Positions 17,126 to 26,494 of a stretch of DNA of 42,111 nucleotides are shown here, one piece after another. This DNA is from Robiginitomaculum sp. Lineage in GTDB: Bacteria > Pseudomonadota > Alphaproteobacteria > Caulobacterales > Maricaulaceae. The stretch lies in assembly GCA_016765135.1 (NCBI GenBank), contig JAESQN010000004.1, forward strand, positions 1-42,111, written 5' to 3'. The number at the start of each line of letters is the position of its first letter. The first letter of the stretch is position 1. The position numbers and the translations under genes are program-made. A model generated the notes under the pieces. The model saw only the letters and a list, made by a program, of their open reading frames with translations, was not told the DNA's origin and did no database searches.

Positions 17126-18583
17126 ATGACCCATATTCTCGCCATTGACCAAGGCACGACTTCAAGCCGGGCTATTGTTTATGATGCGGACGCGACACCC
17201 ATATTTAGTGCGCAAAAACCGTTCACCCAGTACTATCCGGATGATGGCTGGGTCGAGCATGACCCTGAGGAAATTTGGTCGGGCGTGCTGGAGTGTGTAA
17301 GAAGATGTTTAGCCCGTACGCCGGACATCGCCGCTATCGGCATCACCAACCAGCGCGAAACTTGTGTGATTTGGGAGCGGGCTACTGGCAAGCCCATATA
17401 TAACGCTGTGGTCTGGCAAGACAGACGCACGGCGGCGGTGTGTACAAAGTTGAAAGACGATGGTCACGAGACTATGATCACGGAGAAAACCGGGCTGTTG
17501 TGCGATCCGTATTTTAGCGCCAGCAAAATCGGCTGGGTGCTGGACAAGGTGGGCGGTGCGCGGGCGCGGGCCGAGCGCGGAGAACTGTGTTTTGGCACTA
17601 TTGATACGTTTCTTATCTGGCGGCTAACTGGTGGTAAGGCTCATGTTACCGATGCAACAAATGCCAGCCGTACATCCCTTTATAATATCAAAACGGATGC
17701 ATGGGACGACGAGCTTCTAAATCTGTTTAATGTACCGCGTGCTTTACTGCCAGAAGTTCTAGACTGCGCGGCGGATTTTGGCACTACGGACAAAGATGTG
17801 GTGGGCGCAAGCATCCCGATTACGGGCGTGGCGGGCGACCAACAAGCCGCCGCTATTGGCCAAGGTTGTTTCCAGGTCGGCGATATTAAATCCACCTACG
17901 GGACGGGGTGTTTCGTCATGCTCAATACCGGGGACGAGAAACTCACATCCAAGAACCGGCTGCTCTCCACCATTGCTTACCGCCTGGACGGTAAAACCAC
18001 CTATGCGCTGGAGGGGTCTATCTTTGTCGCCGGAGCCGCCGTGCAATGGCTGCGCGACGAAATGGGGCTGATCAAATCAGCCAACGATACTGGGGACATG
18101 GCCAAAAACCTCGCGTCCAACGGCGGACTATACATGGTGCCAGCCTTTACTGGCCTCGGCGCACCCCATTGGGACGCAAATGCCAGAGGCGCGATTTTCG
18201 GCATCACCCGCGCCACCACCCCAGCAGATTTCGTCCGCGCCGCACTGGAGAGCGTCTGTTACCAAACCCACGATCTTCTCGCCGCCATGCAAGCCGACGG
18301 TGCCAAAATCACAGCCCTAAAGGTCGACGGCGGCATGGCCGCCAATAACTGGACAATGGGTTTTCTGGCGGACATTTTGGGCATCGGGGTAGAGCGCCCA
18401 AAAAACATGGAAACCACGGCTTTGGGCGCAGCGTTATTGGCGGGAAGCTATGTGGGCGTTTACGAAGATGTGCGGAAGTTTAAGAGCAAGACCGACAGAC
18501 GGTTTGCACCGGACATGGCGGCAGATGAACGCAAGGACTTGTTGGCAGGCTGGAAAAAGGCGGTTGGCCGGGTTTTGAGATAG
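17126..18583 (+). CDS. glpK: Glycerol kinase
   Basis: ATP-dependent phosphorylation of glycerol to sn-glycerol-3-phosphate, feeding GlpD. The product is about 485 aa of the FGGY family, with N-terminal phosphate loop [15 protein letters not shown], substrate region [11 protein letters not shown], the NQRET segment, and the C-terminal ATPase motif [15 protein letters not shown] 17126 is chosen because AAGGA lies just upstream and the first residues are conserved. The frame is open 39 bases earlier but that part is poorly conserved. It is divergent from the beta-lactamase-fold/glpD pair. The gap contains a TGCGC/GCGCA inverted repeat (17088-17111), a possible but unproven operator. Confidence 0.97.
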   Translation: MTHILAIDQGTTSSRAIVYDADATPIFSAQKPFTQYYPDDGWVEHDPEEIWSGVLECVRRCLARTPDIAAIGITNQRETCVIWERATGKPIYNAVVWQDRRTAAVCTKLKDDGHETMITEKTGLLCDPYFSASKIGWVLDKVGGARARAERGELCFGTIDTFLIWRLTGGKAHVTDATNASRTSLYNIKTDAWDDELLNLFNVPRALLPEVLDCAADFGTTDKDVVGASIPITGVAGDQQAAAIGQGCFQVGDIKSTYGTGCFVMLNTGDEKLTSKNRLLSTIAYRLDGKTTYALEGSIFVAGAAVQWLRDEMGLIKSANDTGDMAKNLASNGGLYMVPAFTGLGAPHWDANARGAIFGITRATTPADFVRAALESVCYQTHDLLAAMQADGAKITALKVDGGMAANNWTMGFLADILGIGVERPKNMETTALGAALLAGSYVGVYEDVRKFKSKTDRRFAPDMAADERKDLLAGWKKAVGRVLR

Positions 18584-18612
18584 GCCGCATGTAAGATGCT
18601 GAGAAGCTAACC

Positions 18613-18744
18613 TTATTTCTTTTTAGGTGGAGGCGCTTTAGGCGGTGGCGGCAATTCTTGTTTAGTAGGTGGGTTAGTACCCCCTCTTGTCAGGCCGATT
18701 ATATCCTTAGGCTTTTCCGGCGGCTTGTTTTTGTTGCGACTCAT
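18613..18744 (-). CDS. 43-residue proline/lysine-rich small protein
   Basis: A 43-codon frame starts at ATG 18744 inside the 3' end of the DUF6338 gene (38-base overlap, different frame) and ends with TAA at 18613. A good AAGGAAAGG ribosome site lies just upstream within that gene. The product begins MSRNKNKPPEKPKDIIG, continues LTRGGTNPP, and ends in PPPPKAPPPKKK. It is too short for ordinary gene callers. The overlap, ribosome site and non-random composition support a real gene coupled to the membrane protein. No function can be assigned. It contains no cysteine or membrane segment. Confidence 0.6.
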   Translation of the reverse strand: MSRNKNKPPEKPKDIIGLTRGGTNPPTKQELPPPPKAPPPKKK

Positions 18745-19360
18745 TTTGTTTCCTTTCCTTAGATGTGCTCATAAATTCTATAAAATCTATGCTTTCTCGA
18801 TTGATTAGTAATCCAAATGATTCTGTATGTTCATAGACATTTTCATCATTTATCCATGCGGGTTTTGACAAAAAAATAAATCCTTCTTCTTTATTGTTAG
18901 AATAATACGAAGGCCAGCCAGCCAGCCTTCTTTCATCTTTAAGGTGTATCGTTAAGAAACGCTTTTCATCTGTAAAAACATCGTCCCACGCAGTGTCCCT
19001 AGATGTCTTGTCGGTCAGCTTAACCAATCGAAAAAACTTCATATGCAAATCATAATGAACAATGACGCCGAATAATACGGGCAGCACAATTGAGAGTAAT
19101 AGGGTGAGCACTATTAAGCATGGATCAGCAGAAAAAACATAGCTAGTGACATCATTGGTTGTATTGATTTGCGCTAACGGTGCCCAGCCGTAAGTAAGGT
19201 TGAGAATCACATAAATTAAAAATGTGAAAATGAAGGATTCCACAATCCTATCGAAAGCTGTTAATTCGACCTTCCTTCTAATCAAATTGAAAAGAATACT
19301 ACTAATCAACCCGGGGATTAAGAGCATTAGTAAATTCACAGTTTCATAGGTAAAATTCAA
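18707..19360 (-). CDS. DUF6338-family membrane protein
   Basis: A 217-aa protein with three hydrophobic segments (about residues 8-27, 39-59 and 80-105) and a cytoplasmic-looking C-terminal domain (FLTIHLKDERRLAGWPSYYS, then GFIFLSKPAWI, then GLLINRESIDFIEF) that fits my memory of DUF6338. The start is TTG at 19360 with GGGGG about five bases upstream. No ATG fits the frame before residue 12. The DNA is strikingly A+T-rich: the 60-base line at 18841-18900 has 17 G/C. It is isolated between the convergent glpK and a transporter gene, which suggests horizontal acquisition. The function is unknown. Confidence 0.75.
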   Translation of the reverse strand: MNFTYETVNLLMLLIPGLISSILFNLIRRKVELTAFDRIVESFIFTFLIYVILNLTYGWAPLAQINTTNDVTSYVFSADPCLIVLTLLLSIVLPVLFGVIVHYDLHMKFFRLVKLTDKTSRDTAWDDVFTDEKRFLTIHLKDERRLAGWPSYYSNNKEEGFIFLSKPAWINDENVYEHTESFGLLINRESIDFIEFMSTSKERKQNESQQKQAAGKA

Positions 19361-19430
19361 GCGACCCCCAAAGAATAGTTGTATTTGTATACTTTGGCGG
19401 TGTTAACATATTACTAGGGTTGTGTCTACC

Positions 19431-20825
19431 CTACCGCAAAAGCCCATAACCAATCAACCCGATCACCACCGATATCACAAAACTCAGCACCGCGCCCTCT
19501 CTCACCATATCGCTTATCTTTATATCCCCCAACCCATATGCAATCGCATTTGGCGCGGTGGCTACGGGGAGCATGAAGGCGCAGGAGGCTGCCATTGTTG
19601 CGGGGATCATTAGTAGGGTTGGGTCTATGTCCATGGCTAGGGCGGCGGCGGCTAATATTGGCATGAGCAGGGTTGCTGTTGCGGTGTTGGAGGTGATTTC
19701 CGTGAGGTAAGTGACGACCAGACATATTGTCAAAATCATCAATAGGGGCGGCATATAGGCCAAGGACGACAACCAGTCGCCGAGCATGGTGCTTAGTCCC
19801 GATGCGGTGAAACCTTTGGCCATAGCGATACCGCCCGCAAACAATAAGAGCAGTCCCCACGGTATAGTGTTCGCCGTTTCCCAGTCCAGCAGGCGCTGTT
19901 TACGGCCATTTTTAGAGCGCTTGCCGTTGGGTACCAAAAACATCACTACCACGGCAAACAGCGCAATGGTGCTATCGCCCACAATGGGCATATCCAGTGC
20001 GCCGCTCCAGCCGCCAAATGGGTCTTTGCGGGTAATCCAAGCCAGAGCCGTGAGGCCAAATACCAACAAAGTCCGGCGTTCTTCTACCCGCCACGGGCCG
20101 GGCTTTGGCAAGACGATATCGGCCTCCAATTTGACATTGCGGGTCAGCCACAAAGCCATAATCGGCAAGGAGATCAAGACTACCGGCATACCGATTTTCA
20201 TCCATTGGAAAAAGCTGATCTCCTTGCCAGTAAATTCTTCATACTGGGTCATGAAAATCACATTGGGTGGGGTGCCGATGGGTGTGCCGATGCCGCCAAC
20301 ACTGGCGGCGTAGGCAATGCCGAGAATGAGCGCCAGACGCAGTTTTGGATTATCAATGCCGGACAATATGGCGAGGGCTATGGGCAGCATGATCAAGGTC
20401 GTGGCCGTGTTGGAAATCCACATGGATAAAGTCCCCGCCGCCAACATAAATCCGAACACCAGCCGCCGCCCGCTGGACACACCGACCATGCGCACCATAT
20501 AAACGGCAAGGCGTTCGTGGGCGCCGCTTTTTTCCAAAGCTTTGGCCAACATAAATGCGCCCATCAGTAGCAAGATAACATGAGAACCGAGTGCCCCCGC
20601 AACCTCTTTGTGCCCGACAACCCCGAACACGGGCAAGAGGGCGAACGGTACCAAAGACGCCGCTGCAATGGGCACGGCTTCCGTGACCCACCAGATCACC
20701 GTCAGCAAAGTTATGCCCGCTGCAATGGCCGCCTTGTCCTCAAGCCCGATTTGTTTGAGAGCCAAGGTAAACAGAACCGCCAAAACCGGCCCCAAGACAA
20801 TAAATGATGCCCGCGTAATTTTCAT
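19431..20825 (-). CDS. DASS (SLC13)-family sodium:anion symporter
   Basis: A 464-aa inner-membrane carrier with about 11-12 hydrophobic segments. The two family SNT motifs are clear: MWISNTATTLIMLPIA in the first half and EITSNTATATLLMPIL in the second, where Na+ and the carboxylate or sulfate bind. The IGTPIGTPPNVIF segment is also characteristic. Likely substrates are C4-dicarboxylates or sulfate, and sequence alone does not decide. AAGGGGACAGC precedes the ATG. It is monocistronic and divergent from the DUF1287 gene. Confidence 0.93.
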   Translation of the reverse strand: MKITRASFIVLGPVLAVLFTLALKQIGLEDKAAIAAGITLLTVIWWVTEAVPIAAASLVPFALLPVFGVVGHKEVAGALGSHVILLLMGAFMLAKALEKSGAHERLAVYMVRMVGVSSGRRLVFGFMLAAGTLSMWISNTATTLIMLPIALAILSGIDNPKLRLALILGIAYAASVGGIGTPIGTPPNVIFMTQYEEFTGKEISFFQWMKIGMPVVLISLPIMALWLTRNVKLEADIVLPKPGPWRVEERRTLLVFGLTALAWITRKDPFGGWSGALDMPIVGDSTIALFAVVVMFLVPNGKRSKNGRKQRLLDWETANTIPWGLLLLFAGGIAMAKGFTASGLSTMLGDWLSSLAYMPPLLMILTICLVVTYLTEITSNTATATLLMPILAAAALAMDIDPTLLMIPATMAASCAFMLPVATAPNAIAYGLGDIKISDMVREGAVLSFVISVVIGLIGYGLLR

Positions 20826-20945
20826 GCTGTCCCCTTTAAATTTACGGGAAGTTTAGAGGTTTTTTGGCTTTAGCCTAGCATTAAAATATCTCCACAACTG
20901 TACCGCCGTATTGAGTTTGGCGGGTTTGTGCGCTAAAGCTTGGTC

Positions 20946-21542
20946 ATGAGATATATATTGACATTATTGTTGTTTATCGTTCTGGCCCCTAACGCCTTTG
21001 CGCAGACCCCTGCGGAAGACATTGTGACGGCGGCACGGGAGCGTACTTTTAGTGGCGTGCGCTATGACGGTAAATATGTGGGACTTGAATATCCGGGCGG
21101 TGATGTGCCTGCTGATATTGGGGTGTGTACGGATGTCATCATCCGCACCTATAGAAATGCGCTGGACTTTGATTTTCAAAAAGCCGTCCACGAAGACATG
21201 AAAGCCAACTTTTCCGCCTATCCTGAAATATGGGGGTTGAGCCGTACCGACCGCAATATTGACCACCGCCGTGTGCCCAATATGGAAGTTTTTTTAAACC
21301 GCCAGGGCGCAAGGCTTACCGTGACCACAAAGCCAGAAGATTATTTACCCGGCGATCTGGTCACTTGGCGGCTGGCGGGGAATTTACCCCATATCGGCGT
21401 GGTGTCTGACAGAAAAACGCCAGAAGGTGTACCCTTAATCATTCACAATATTGGCAGCGGCCCCAAGGAAGATGCTTTGTTATTCACCATTCCGACCCAT
21501 AGACATTACCGGTTTTTACCGCCTAAAGACGGCGCATCTTAA
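20946..21542 (+). CDS. DUF1287 (YijF-like) secreted protein
   Basis: About 198 aa with a cleavable signal peptide (hydrophobic residues 3-16, cleavage near AFA-QT). The mature part matches DUF1287: DIGVCTDVIIRTYRN, DRNIDHRRVPNMEVFLNRQG, YLPGDLVTWRL, LPHIGVVSD. A cysteine followed by a histidine in that order resembles NlpC/P60-like folds, so a periplasmic peptidase or amidase activity is plausible but unproven. ATG 20946 is preferred over TTG 20940. The 3' end overlaps the convergent flavoprotein gene by 20 bases. Confidence 0.88.
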   Translation: MRYILTLLLFIVLAPNAFAQTPAEDIVTAARERTFSGVRYDGKYVGLEYPGGDVPADIGVCTDVIIRTYRNALDFDFQKAVHEDMKANFSAYPEIWGLSRTDRNIDHRRVPNMEVFLNRQGARLTVTTKPEDYLPGDLVTWRLAGNLPHIGVVSDRKTPEGVPLIIHNIGSGPKEDALLFTIPTHRHYRFLPPKDGAS

Positions 21543-22800
21543 ACGGTATAGGGTCTGTTTGCGGCTTTTGTCCCAATAAAATATCTGCCAGCAACACGCC
21601 CGAGCCTGCCGACATTGTCCAACCCATATGGCCGTGTCCGGTATTGAGGGCCAGTCCTGGTTGCACCGTGCCAATAAAAGGCATGCCGTCTGCGCTAACC
21701 GGGCGAAACCCGTGCCAGGCTTGGCCGTCTTTTAGCGTTAAACCTTCCGCAAGTTCAGGATAAACATCGCGCAACATCTCCAATAATGGGGCCAAACGTT
21801 TGGTGGTCATACTTGTGTCAAAACCAGTGATTTCCGCCGTACCTGCTATGCGCAACGCGCCGTGTAAGGGCGTCACAGCACAGTGCAGTCCGTCGTCAAC
21901 TACGGGCAATTTAGGGCCAACCTTGTCCGGAAATTCTATGTCTGGAAACGTAAGAGAATACCCTTTAACCGGGTGCATGGGGAGACGGATACCGAGCAGA
22001 CGCAACAACGCCGCCGAGCGAGCGCCTGATGCAATAATAGTTGTCCCCGCCAGAAAATCTCCCGCCTTGGTCGAGACACCAATGGTTTTACCCGCTTCGC
22101 GAATGAGGGTGTTGGCGGGCATGTCCGTGATAATTTCCCCGCCTTGTTTTAGAATAGCCCGCGCCAATGCGGTGCAAAAATTATAAGCATCGGCCTTGTA
22201 ATCATTGGGATAGTATATGGCCCCTATTAGTTCGCCTGCTATGGGGGCAAGAGCGGGTTCTATTTGCGCGGCTTGTTTGCCGCCCAATGTTTCTGCCTGC
22301 AATCCCAGTGCTTGAAGCTTGCTGGTAAGTGCGGCAGATGTTTCAAATGTTTGCAAATTTCGAAAAATCTTCAGTAGCCCCTTGCCCGTATAATCATCTT
22401 CAATATTAAGCTCAACGCGCCAGTTTGAAATCTTTGCCATAGAATAATGCGCCAAAGCATAATTGGCTTTGGTCGCGCTCCAATGGCGGGCCTGGGTTGA
22501 ATGTTTCAGGAATTCCATGCCCCATTTAAGTGTGCTTGGCAGCGTTCGCAAATCTAGGGTCATGGGTGAGGGTCGTCCCAATAGCGAACCCAGCATTTGC
22601 CGCCCAACACCCGGCCCGTTCCACGGATCACAAAGGGACGCATGTACCATGCCCGCATTGGCAAAACTGGTTTCCAGAGCCACACTTTCGCGAGCTTCGA
22701 TAACCCGCACACTCGCCCCGTGTTTTAGGAGGGCATAGGCCGTGGACAAGCCGATTAAGCCGCCGCCAATAATTTGGAAGTCCGGGTTTTCAGGTTTCAT
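21523..22800 (-). CDS. FAD-dependent D-amino acid dehydrogenase-like oxidoreductase
   Basis: A 425-aa DAO-family flavoprotein. The N-terminal FAD motif is IIGGGLIGLSTAYALLKHG, followed by SFANAGMVHASLCDPWN. The region GYSLTFPDI, the GTAEITGFD strand and the C-terminal LNTGHGHMGWTMSAGSG are those of DadA-like enzymes, which deaminate D-amino acids and pass electrons to the respiratory chain. The substrate is uncertain. It ends a minus-strand run (comF, grxC, nitrilase, this gene) with gaps of 5 bases or less from the nitrilase, so it is probably co-transcribed. Confidence 0.88.
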   Translation of the reverse strand: MKPENPDFQIIGGGLIGLSTAYALLKHGASVRVIEARESVALETSFANAGMVHASLCDPWNGPGVGRQMLGSLLGRPSPMTLDLRTLPSTLKWGMEFLKHSTQARHWSATKANYALAHYSMAKISNWRVELNIEDDYTGKGLLKIFRNLQTFETSAALTSKLQALGLQAETLGGKQAAQIEPALAPIAGELIGAIYYPNDYKADAYNFCTALARAILKQGGEIITDMPANTLIREAGKTIGVSTKAGDFLAGTTIIASGARSAALLRLLGIRLPMHPVKGYSLTFPDIEFPDKVGPKLPVVDDGLHCAVTPLHGALRIAGTAEITGFDTSMTTKRLAPLLEMLRDVYPELAEGLTLKDGQAWHGFRPVSADGMPFIGTVQPGLALNTGHGHMGWTMSAGSGVLLADILLGQKPQTDPIPFKMRRL

Positions 22801-22805
22801 TTTAT

Positions 22806-23621
22806 CTAAGGATCAGCCAACGGCGTTTCTTGGCCCCATGCGGGAATACGCGCACGAGTATCCAGTAATTTTGTCATAGACAAATCCGCACAAATAAAAC
22901 CCGGTTCGTCGTGGTCAAGCACGGCTAGCACTTCACCCCACGGATCAATAATCATGCTGCGTCCCCAAGTGGCTCGCCCGCCGTCGTGTATACCGCCCTG
23001 GGCTGGTGCCAAAATATATGAACTGGTTTCAATAGCGCGGGCACGCAGTAACGTCCGCCAATGGGCCTTGCCCGTAACGGCGGTGAATGCGGACGGTATG
23101 CTCATAATGTGAGCGCCTGCTCGCGCATAATATTTATACAAATTGGCAAAGCGCAGATCATAACAAATGCTCATGCCAATGTTAAACCCGCCCGCCTCGG
23201 CCAGCACAGGCGTTTCGCCCGCCTGGTAATTCGCGGATTCTTTCCATGTCTCGGTTTCGCTTATGGTCACATCAAACATATGAATTTTATCATATCTGGC
23301 TTTGATCTTACCGTCCGGGCCAAACAAAAACGACCGATTGGCGGCCTGTCTATCGGACAGCTTTATGGCCATAGAGCCGATCAAAAGGTCGATTTCAAGT
23401 TCTTTAGCTAATGCACCGAAACCAGTCACGCCTATGGTGTCCGCCTCGGGTTTAATAGCCGCAAACAGTTTCTTGCTACTGGGCTGCATTAGTAAAGTGT
23501 TTTCAGGTGTTGTGATAAATTCGGCACCGTCCCCGTGTGCCGCACGAATATAATGCTCCGCCATATCCAGATTGGCCGCGATATCACCGCCGCACCGTAG
23601 ATTGATCACCGCAGCCCGCAT
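22806..23621 (-). CDS. Nitrilase-superfamily amidohydrolase (Nit1-like)
   Basis: A 271-aa carbon-nitrogen hydrolase. The catalytic triad is Glu40 (TTPEN), Lys112 (RYDKIHMFD) and Cys153 (MSICYDLRF), all in conserved settings. The region SETETWKESANYQAGETPV and the family spacing place it near the Nit1/NitFhit group, whose known activity is hydrolysis of deaminated glutathione. Adjacent glutaredoxin (two-base gap) fits a glutathione-repair role, which I infer from context. Confidence 0.92.
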   Translation of the reverse strand: MRAAVINLRCGGDIAANLDMAEHYIRAAHGDGAEFITTPENTLLMQPSSKKLFAAIKPEADTIGVTGFGALAKELEIDLLIGSMAIKLSDRQAANRSFLFGPDGKIKARYDKIHMFDVTISETETWKESANYQAGETPVLAEAGGFNIGMSICYDLRFANLYKYYARAGAHIMSIPSAFTAVTGKAHWRTLLRARAIETSSYILAPAQGGIHDGGRATWGRSMIIDPWGEVLAVLDHDEPGFICADLSMTKLLDTRARIPAWGQETPLADP

Positions 23622-23623
23622 AA

Positions 23624-23881
23624 TTATACCGCCAACATACCGTCAAGCTTGCCAGAACGTTCCAGAGCCATAATCTCGTCGCACCCGCCAATATGCTGCT
23701 CATCGATAAATATTTGCGGCACACTGGTGACACCACCCGAACGCTGGATCATTTCTTTGCGCAGCTTTGCATTCATGCCAACATTGATCTCCTTGAAACC
23801 AATGTTCTTCTTTTTGAGCAAATTCACGGCCCGCCAGCAAAATGGGCACAAGGCGCTTGTATATATAGTCACCGATTTCAT
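23624..23881 (-). CDS. grxC: Glutaredoxin 3
   Basis: An 85-aa dithiol glutaredoxin with redox motif CPFC (C12, C15), a variant of the commoner CPYC. The cis-proline segment TSVPQIFID and the glutathione-binding GGCDEIMALERSGKL end are both present. It reduces protein disulfides and mixed disulfides with glutathione. It lies between comF and the nitrilase gene, an order common in alphaproteobacteria. Confidence 0.96.
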   Translation of the reverse strand: MKSVTIYTSALCPFCWRAVNLLKKKNIGFKEINVGMNAKLRKEMIQRSGGVTSVPQIFIDEQHIGGCDEIMALERSGKLDGMLAV

Positions 23882-23911
23882 TAAATATCCTTTTGGGTTT
23901 ATTCGCCTATC

Positions 23912-24715
23912 TTATTCTTTTCTGATACTGTGGGCAATGAGTTCTAGCGGAATTTCCAGTGGTCTGACAACCCGCATAAATGTAAGCGCATCAGTTTGCG
24001 CAGCACCGGCCTTGTTAAGAGGTTTCGCACAAGCCGACAATGTGGAACCGGTCGTATAGACATCATCTATAATCACAACACGTTTGTTTTTAAGGCAGGT
24101 TTTGTTTTGATCGCGTATTTTAAACGCGCCAGATACATTGCGCCGCCGGGCCTTGTAAGACAATGTGCCTTGGTTGGGCGTGTTTTTCTTGCGCATGAGA
24201 ATTTCAGTATCGTAAGGTATGTCAGTGATCTTAGATATGGCCCGCGCTAACAGCGCCGCTTGGTTGAAGCGGCGTTGACGCAATCTTGCACGGTGCAGGG
24301 GGACAGGGATGAGAATGTCCGCCGTCTCCAACATCTCTTGCCCGGCCCGCACCATTTGCGCTGCAAAAAATCCGAGCCCGTCCGTGCGGCCCCCATATTT
24401 GAAATCAAGCACTAATTTACGGCTGGTATCGTCATAGGTAATCGCCGAGCGGGCTTGGTTAAATTCTGGCCTATAGGCAGTGCACTTTATGCACAGGGCT
24501 TTATCCCCATGGTCAAATTCAAACGGAAACCCGCAAGCCTGACAGCATGGATCGTCGATAAATTTCAAATTTTGCCACAACTCAACATCCGCTTCCAGGC
24601 CAGCCCGAGACAAAACCTGTCCCGTGATCAAAGAATGGGGCGGCATAAGCGTATCCAATACGCGCCCATATAGCGTCTTCATAGCGCCGGAAATATCTAT
24701 AAAAGGTGCTTTCAT
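23912..24715 (-). CDS. comF: ComF-family phosphoribosyltransferase-like protein
   Basis: About 267 aa with an N-terminal zinc-ribbon (CCQACGFPFE, then CIKC) and a C-terminal PRTase fold with the PRPP-binding motif RVVIIDDVYTTGST. ComF is needed for DNA uptake or single-strand processing in naturally competent bacteria, but orthologues are widespread and the exact reaction is unknown. ATG 24715 is preferred over the in-frame 24724. It is divergent from a methyltransferase gene with only 29 bases between, the usual arrangement in alphaproteobacteria. Confidence 0.93.
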   Translation of the reverse strand: MKAPFIDISGAMKTLYGRVLDTLMPPHSLITGQVLSRAGLEADVELWQNLKFIDDPCCQACGFPFEFDHGDKALCIKCTAYRPEFNQARSAITYDDTSRKLVLDFKYGGRTDGLGFFAAQMVRAGQEMLETADILIPVPLHRARLRQRRFNQAALLARAISKITDIPYDTEILMRKKNTPNQGTLSYKARRRNVSGAFKIRDQNKTCLKNKRVVIIDDVYTTGSTLSACAKPLNKAGAAQTDALTFMRVVRPLEIPLELIAHSIRKE

Positions 24716-24744
24716 TGAAATCATATTAGGAGCATATCAGAAAT

Positions 24745-25644
24745 ATGGCACAAGCAAAAGACCCAGTTCAGGCTATGGCGGAAGAAGGCCCCTTTGATCG
24801 TCCGTTGGTAAAACGGCGACGAGGCCGTGCCCAAAAAATGCCTGGAGACAGGTTTTTATATGGACGCTGCGCCGATGATGCCGTTTCGCGGGTTTTGGAT
24901 GTTAAACGGAAATTTGGGCGTACATTATTACTAGGCGATAAACATTTAACCCGCATGGTAGTAGATAAGTTGGGCGCAAAGATCGGCCTTGCCATTTGCG
25001 CTGATTTCACGACGCATCCCAGCGGGTTGGATGTGGTTTGTGACGAGGAGGCGTTGCCGTTCAAACCGAAAAGCTTTGATCTGATCATCAATTTGTTAAC
25101 CTTACACGGGGTCAACCAAGTTCCGGCCGTACTCGCCCGCATTAAGACCTTGCTCAAACCGGACGGTTTGTTCATCGGTGCATTGTTTGGCGGTCAAACA
25201 CTGTCCGAATTACGCCGGGCTATATATAGTGCTGAAGAGCAATTATATGGCCGGGTCAGCCCGCGTGTCTCCAGCATGATCAGGCTGGACCAAATTATAT
25301 CTTTGTTAGCGGGTAGCGGCTTCGCCATGCCCGTAGCTGACCGGGACGTGGTGCGTGTTAAATATGCTTCTCTAGATAGACTTTATGCAGATTTACGGCT
25401 GATGGGTGATACCAATATATTGTTGGCCCGGGAAACTTCCGCACTATCCAAACGGTTTTTCAAGCTAGTTGAAGAAACTTACCAGCGTGACCATAGTGAT
25501 CAGGTTGGCAAATTAAATATCAGCTTTGAAATCCTGTGGCTCACAGCTTGGGGGCCGCACCCGGATCAACCCAAGCCCCTCAAGCCAGGTTCCGCCCAGA
25601 CAAAACTGGCAGATGCTCTGGGGGTTCAGGAAAGTAAGGTTTAG
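24745..25644 (+). CDS. NDUFAF5/BioC-like SAM-dependent methyltransferase
   Basis: A 299-aa class I methyltransferase-like protein. It has a leading DRFLYGRCADDAVSRVLDVKRKF helix, a SAM-binding core (TLLLGDKHLT region), ADFTTHPSGLDVVCDEEALPF, DLIINLLTLHGVNQVPAVL, and the LFGGQTLSELRRAI segment. Human NDUFAF5, its relative, hydroxylates an arginine of complex I subunit NDUFS7. A similar role here is an inference from family and from the conserved pairing with comF. Its stop overlaps the TetR gene by four bases. Confidence 0.88.
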   Translation: MAQAKDPVQAMAEEGPFDRPLVKRRRGRAQKMPGDRFLYGRCADDAVSRVLDVKRKFGRTLLLGDKHLTRMVVDKLGAKIGLAICADFTTHPSGLDVVCDEEALPFKPKSFDLIINLLTLHGVNQVPAVLARIKTLLKPDGLFIGALFGGQTLSELRRAIYSAEEQLYGRVSPRVSSMIRLDQIISLLAGSGFAMPVADRDVVRVKYASLDRLYADLRLMGDTNILLARETSALSKRFFKLVEETYQRDHSDQVGKLNISFEILWLTAWGPHPDQPKPLKPGSAQTKLADALGVQESKV

Positions 25645-26249
25645 GTTTTTGGGGAACCAATACCCAATAAATAAGCTGTTTGCTCATCAAATCTTTGCTT
25701 GGCCTCTGTCCGTTCTTTCTTGCCAAAGCGCGCATCTTGTAACGCATGCAAAAAAGCCGCACGCATTAAATCCAGGCTCAAGGGCACATCAACCTGCTTA
25801 CCCAGAAAACCTTCGTCTTTTGCTTTTTGTAAAGCCACGCCAACAATTGCCAATATGGCATTAAGCGCTTCCAAAGCCCGGTCATAATCCCGTTTAGAGC
25901 TAACCCAGCGATAGGAAAAAAATACCGTCAATTTACGAATTGGCATGGCGGCATTTTCATTCCACACCATATTGATCATATCCAGGGCCAGCTTTAACGG
26001 ATTGGCCTCCCGCTTGATCATTTTGTTTAATCTGGCCACCTGTCCGTAAATCAGTTCGAGATAATGCTCAAGTAGCAGGTTTTCTTTGGTGCGAAAATGA
26101 AAATAAATAGTACCGTAGCCGACTCCGGCGCGGCGGGCTATTTCGCCGTATGAAGTGCCATCATACCCCTGTTCCTCAAAAAGCGCATAGGCGGCTTTGA
26201 GAATTTTGTCCCGGGTTTCTTGTTTTTTTTCTGATCGCGATTTTGCCAT
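25641..26249 (-). CDS. TetR/AcrR-family transcriptional regulator
   Basis: A 202-aa protein with an N-terminal HTH (GTSYGEIARRAGVGYGTIYFHF) and a helical ligand-binding domain. It starts at ATG 26249. Divergent 245-base intergenic DNA separates it from the 73-residue gene, and that DNA holds a TTGTTAACAA palindrome and other imperfect repeats that could be operators. The ligand is unknown. Confidence 0.93.
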   Translation of the reverse strand: MAKSRSEKKQETRDKILKAAYALFEEQGYDGTSYGEIARRAGVGYGTIYFHFRTKENLLLEHYLELIYGQVARLNKMIKREANPLKLALDMINMVWNENAAMPIRKLTVFFSYRWVSSKRDYDRALEALNAILAIVGVALQKAKDEGFLGKQVDVPLSLDLMRAAFLHALQDARFGKKERTEAKQRFDEQTAYLLGIGSPKT

Positions 26250-26350
26250 ATTACTGTCATTTTGCAGCTATTGTGTGTGTCGTTGTCCGACCCTCATGAT
26301 ATCCATCTATACCATGTTTGTGCGAAAATATACACAAAATAATTTACCTG

Positions 26351-26360
26351 TTGTTAACAA
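26351..26360. promoter_or_regulatory. TTGTTAACAA palindrome in the TetR intergenic region
   Basis: A perfect 10-base palindrome about 100 bases upstream of the TetR start and about 90 bases before the -35 of the divergent small gene. Regulators of this family bind short dyads, so it is a candidate operator. At this length a chance match is also possible. Confidence 0.3.
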
Positions 26361-26445
26361 AGATATAGTTTTCAACATTTTACGGGTTGCGCTGGCACTT
26401 AATGCGCCTTTAAATCACAAAATTAGGTCGATTCAATAATTATCG

Positions 26446-26473
26446 TTGACATTTATCATGCTGTGAAAATAAT
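26446..26473 (+). promoter_or_regulatory. Sigma-70-type promoter of the 73-residue gene
   Basis: TTGACA at 26446-26451, a 16-base spacer, then AATAAT at 26468-26473. This is followed by a GGGAGG ribosome site at 26484-26489 and the GTG start at 26495. Spacing and order are those of a real promoter, giving a leader of about 15 bases. Confidence 0.6.
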
Positions 26474-26494
26474 CCCCTAAACTGGGAGGTTAGT

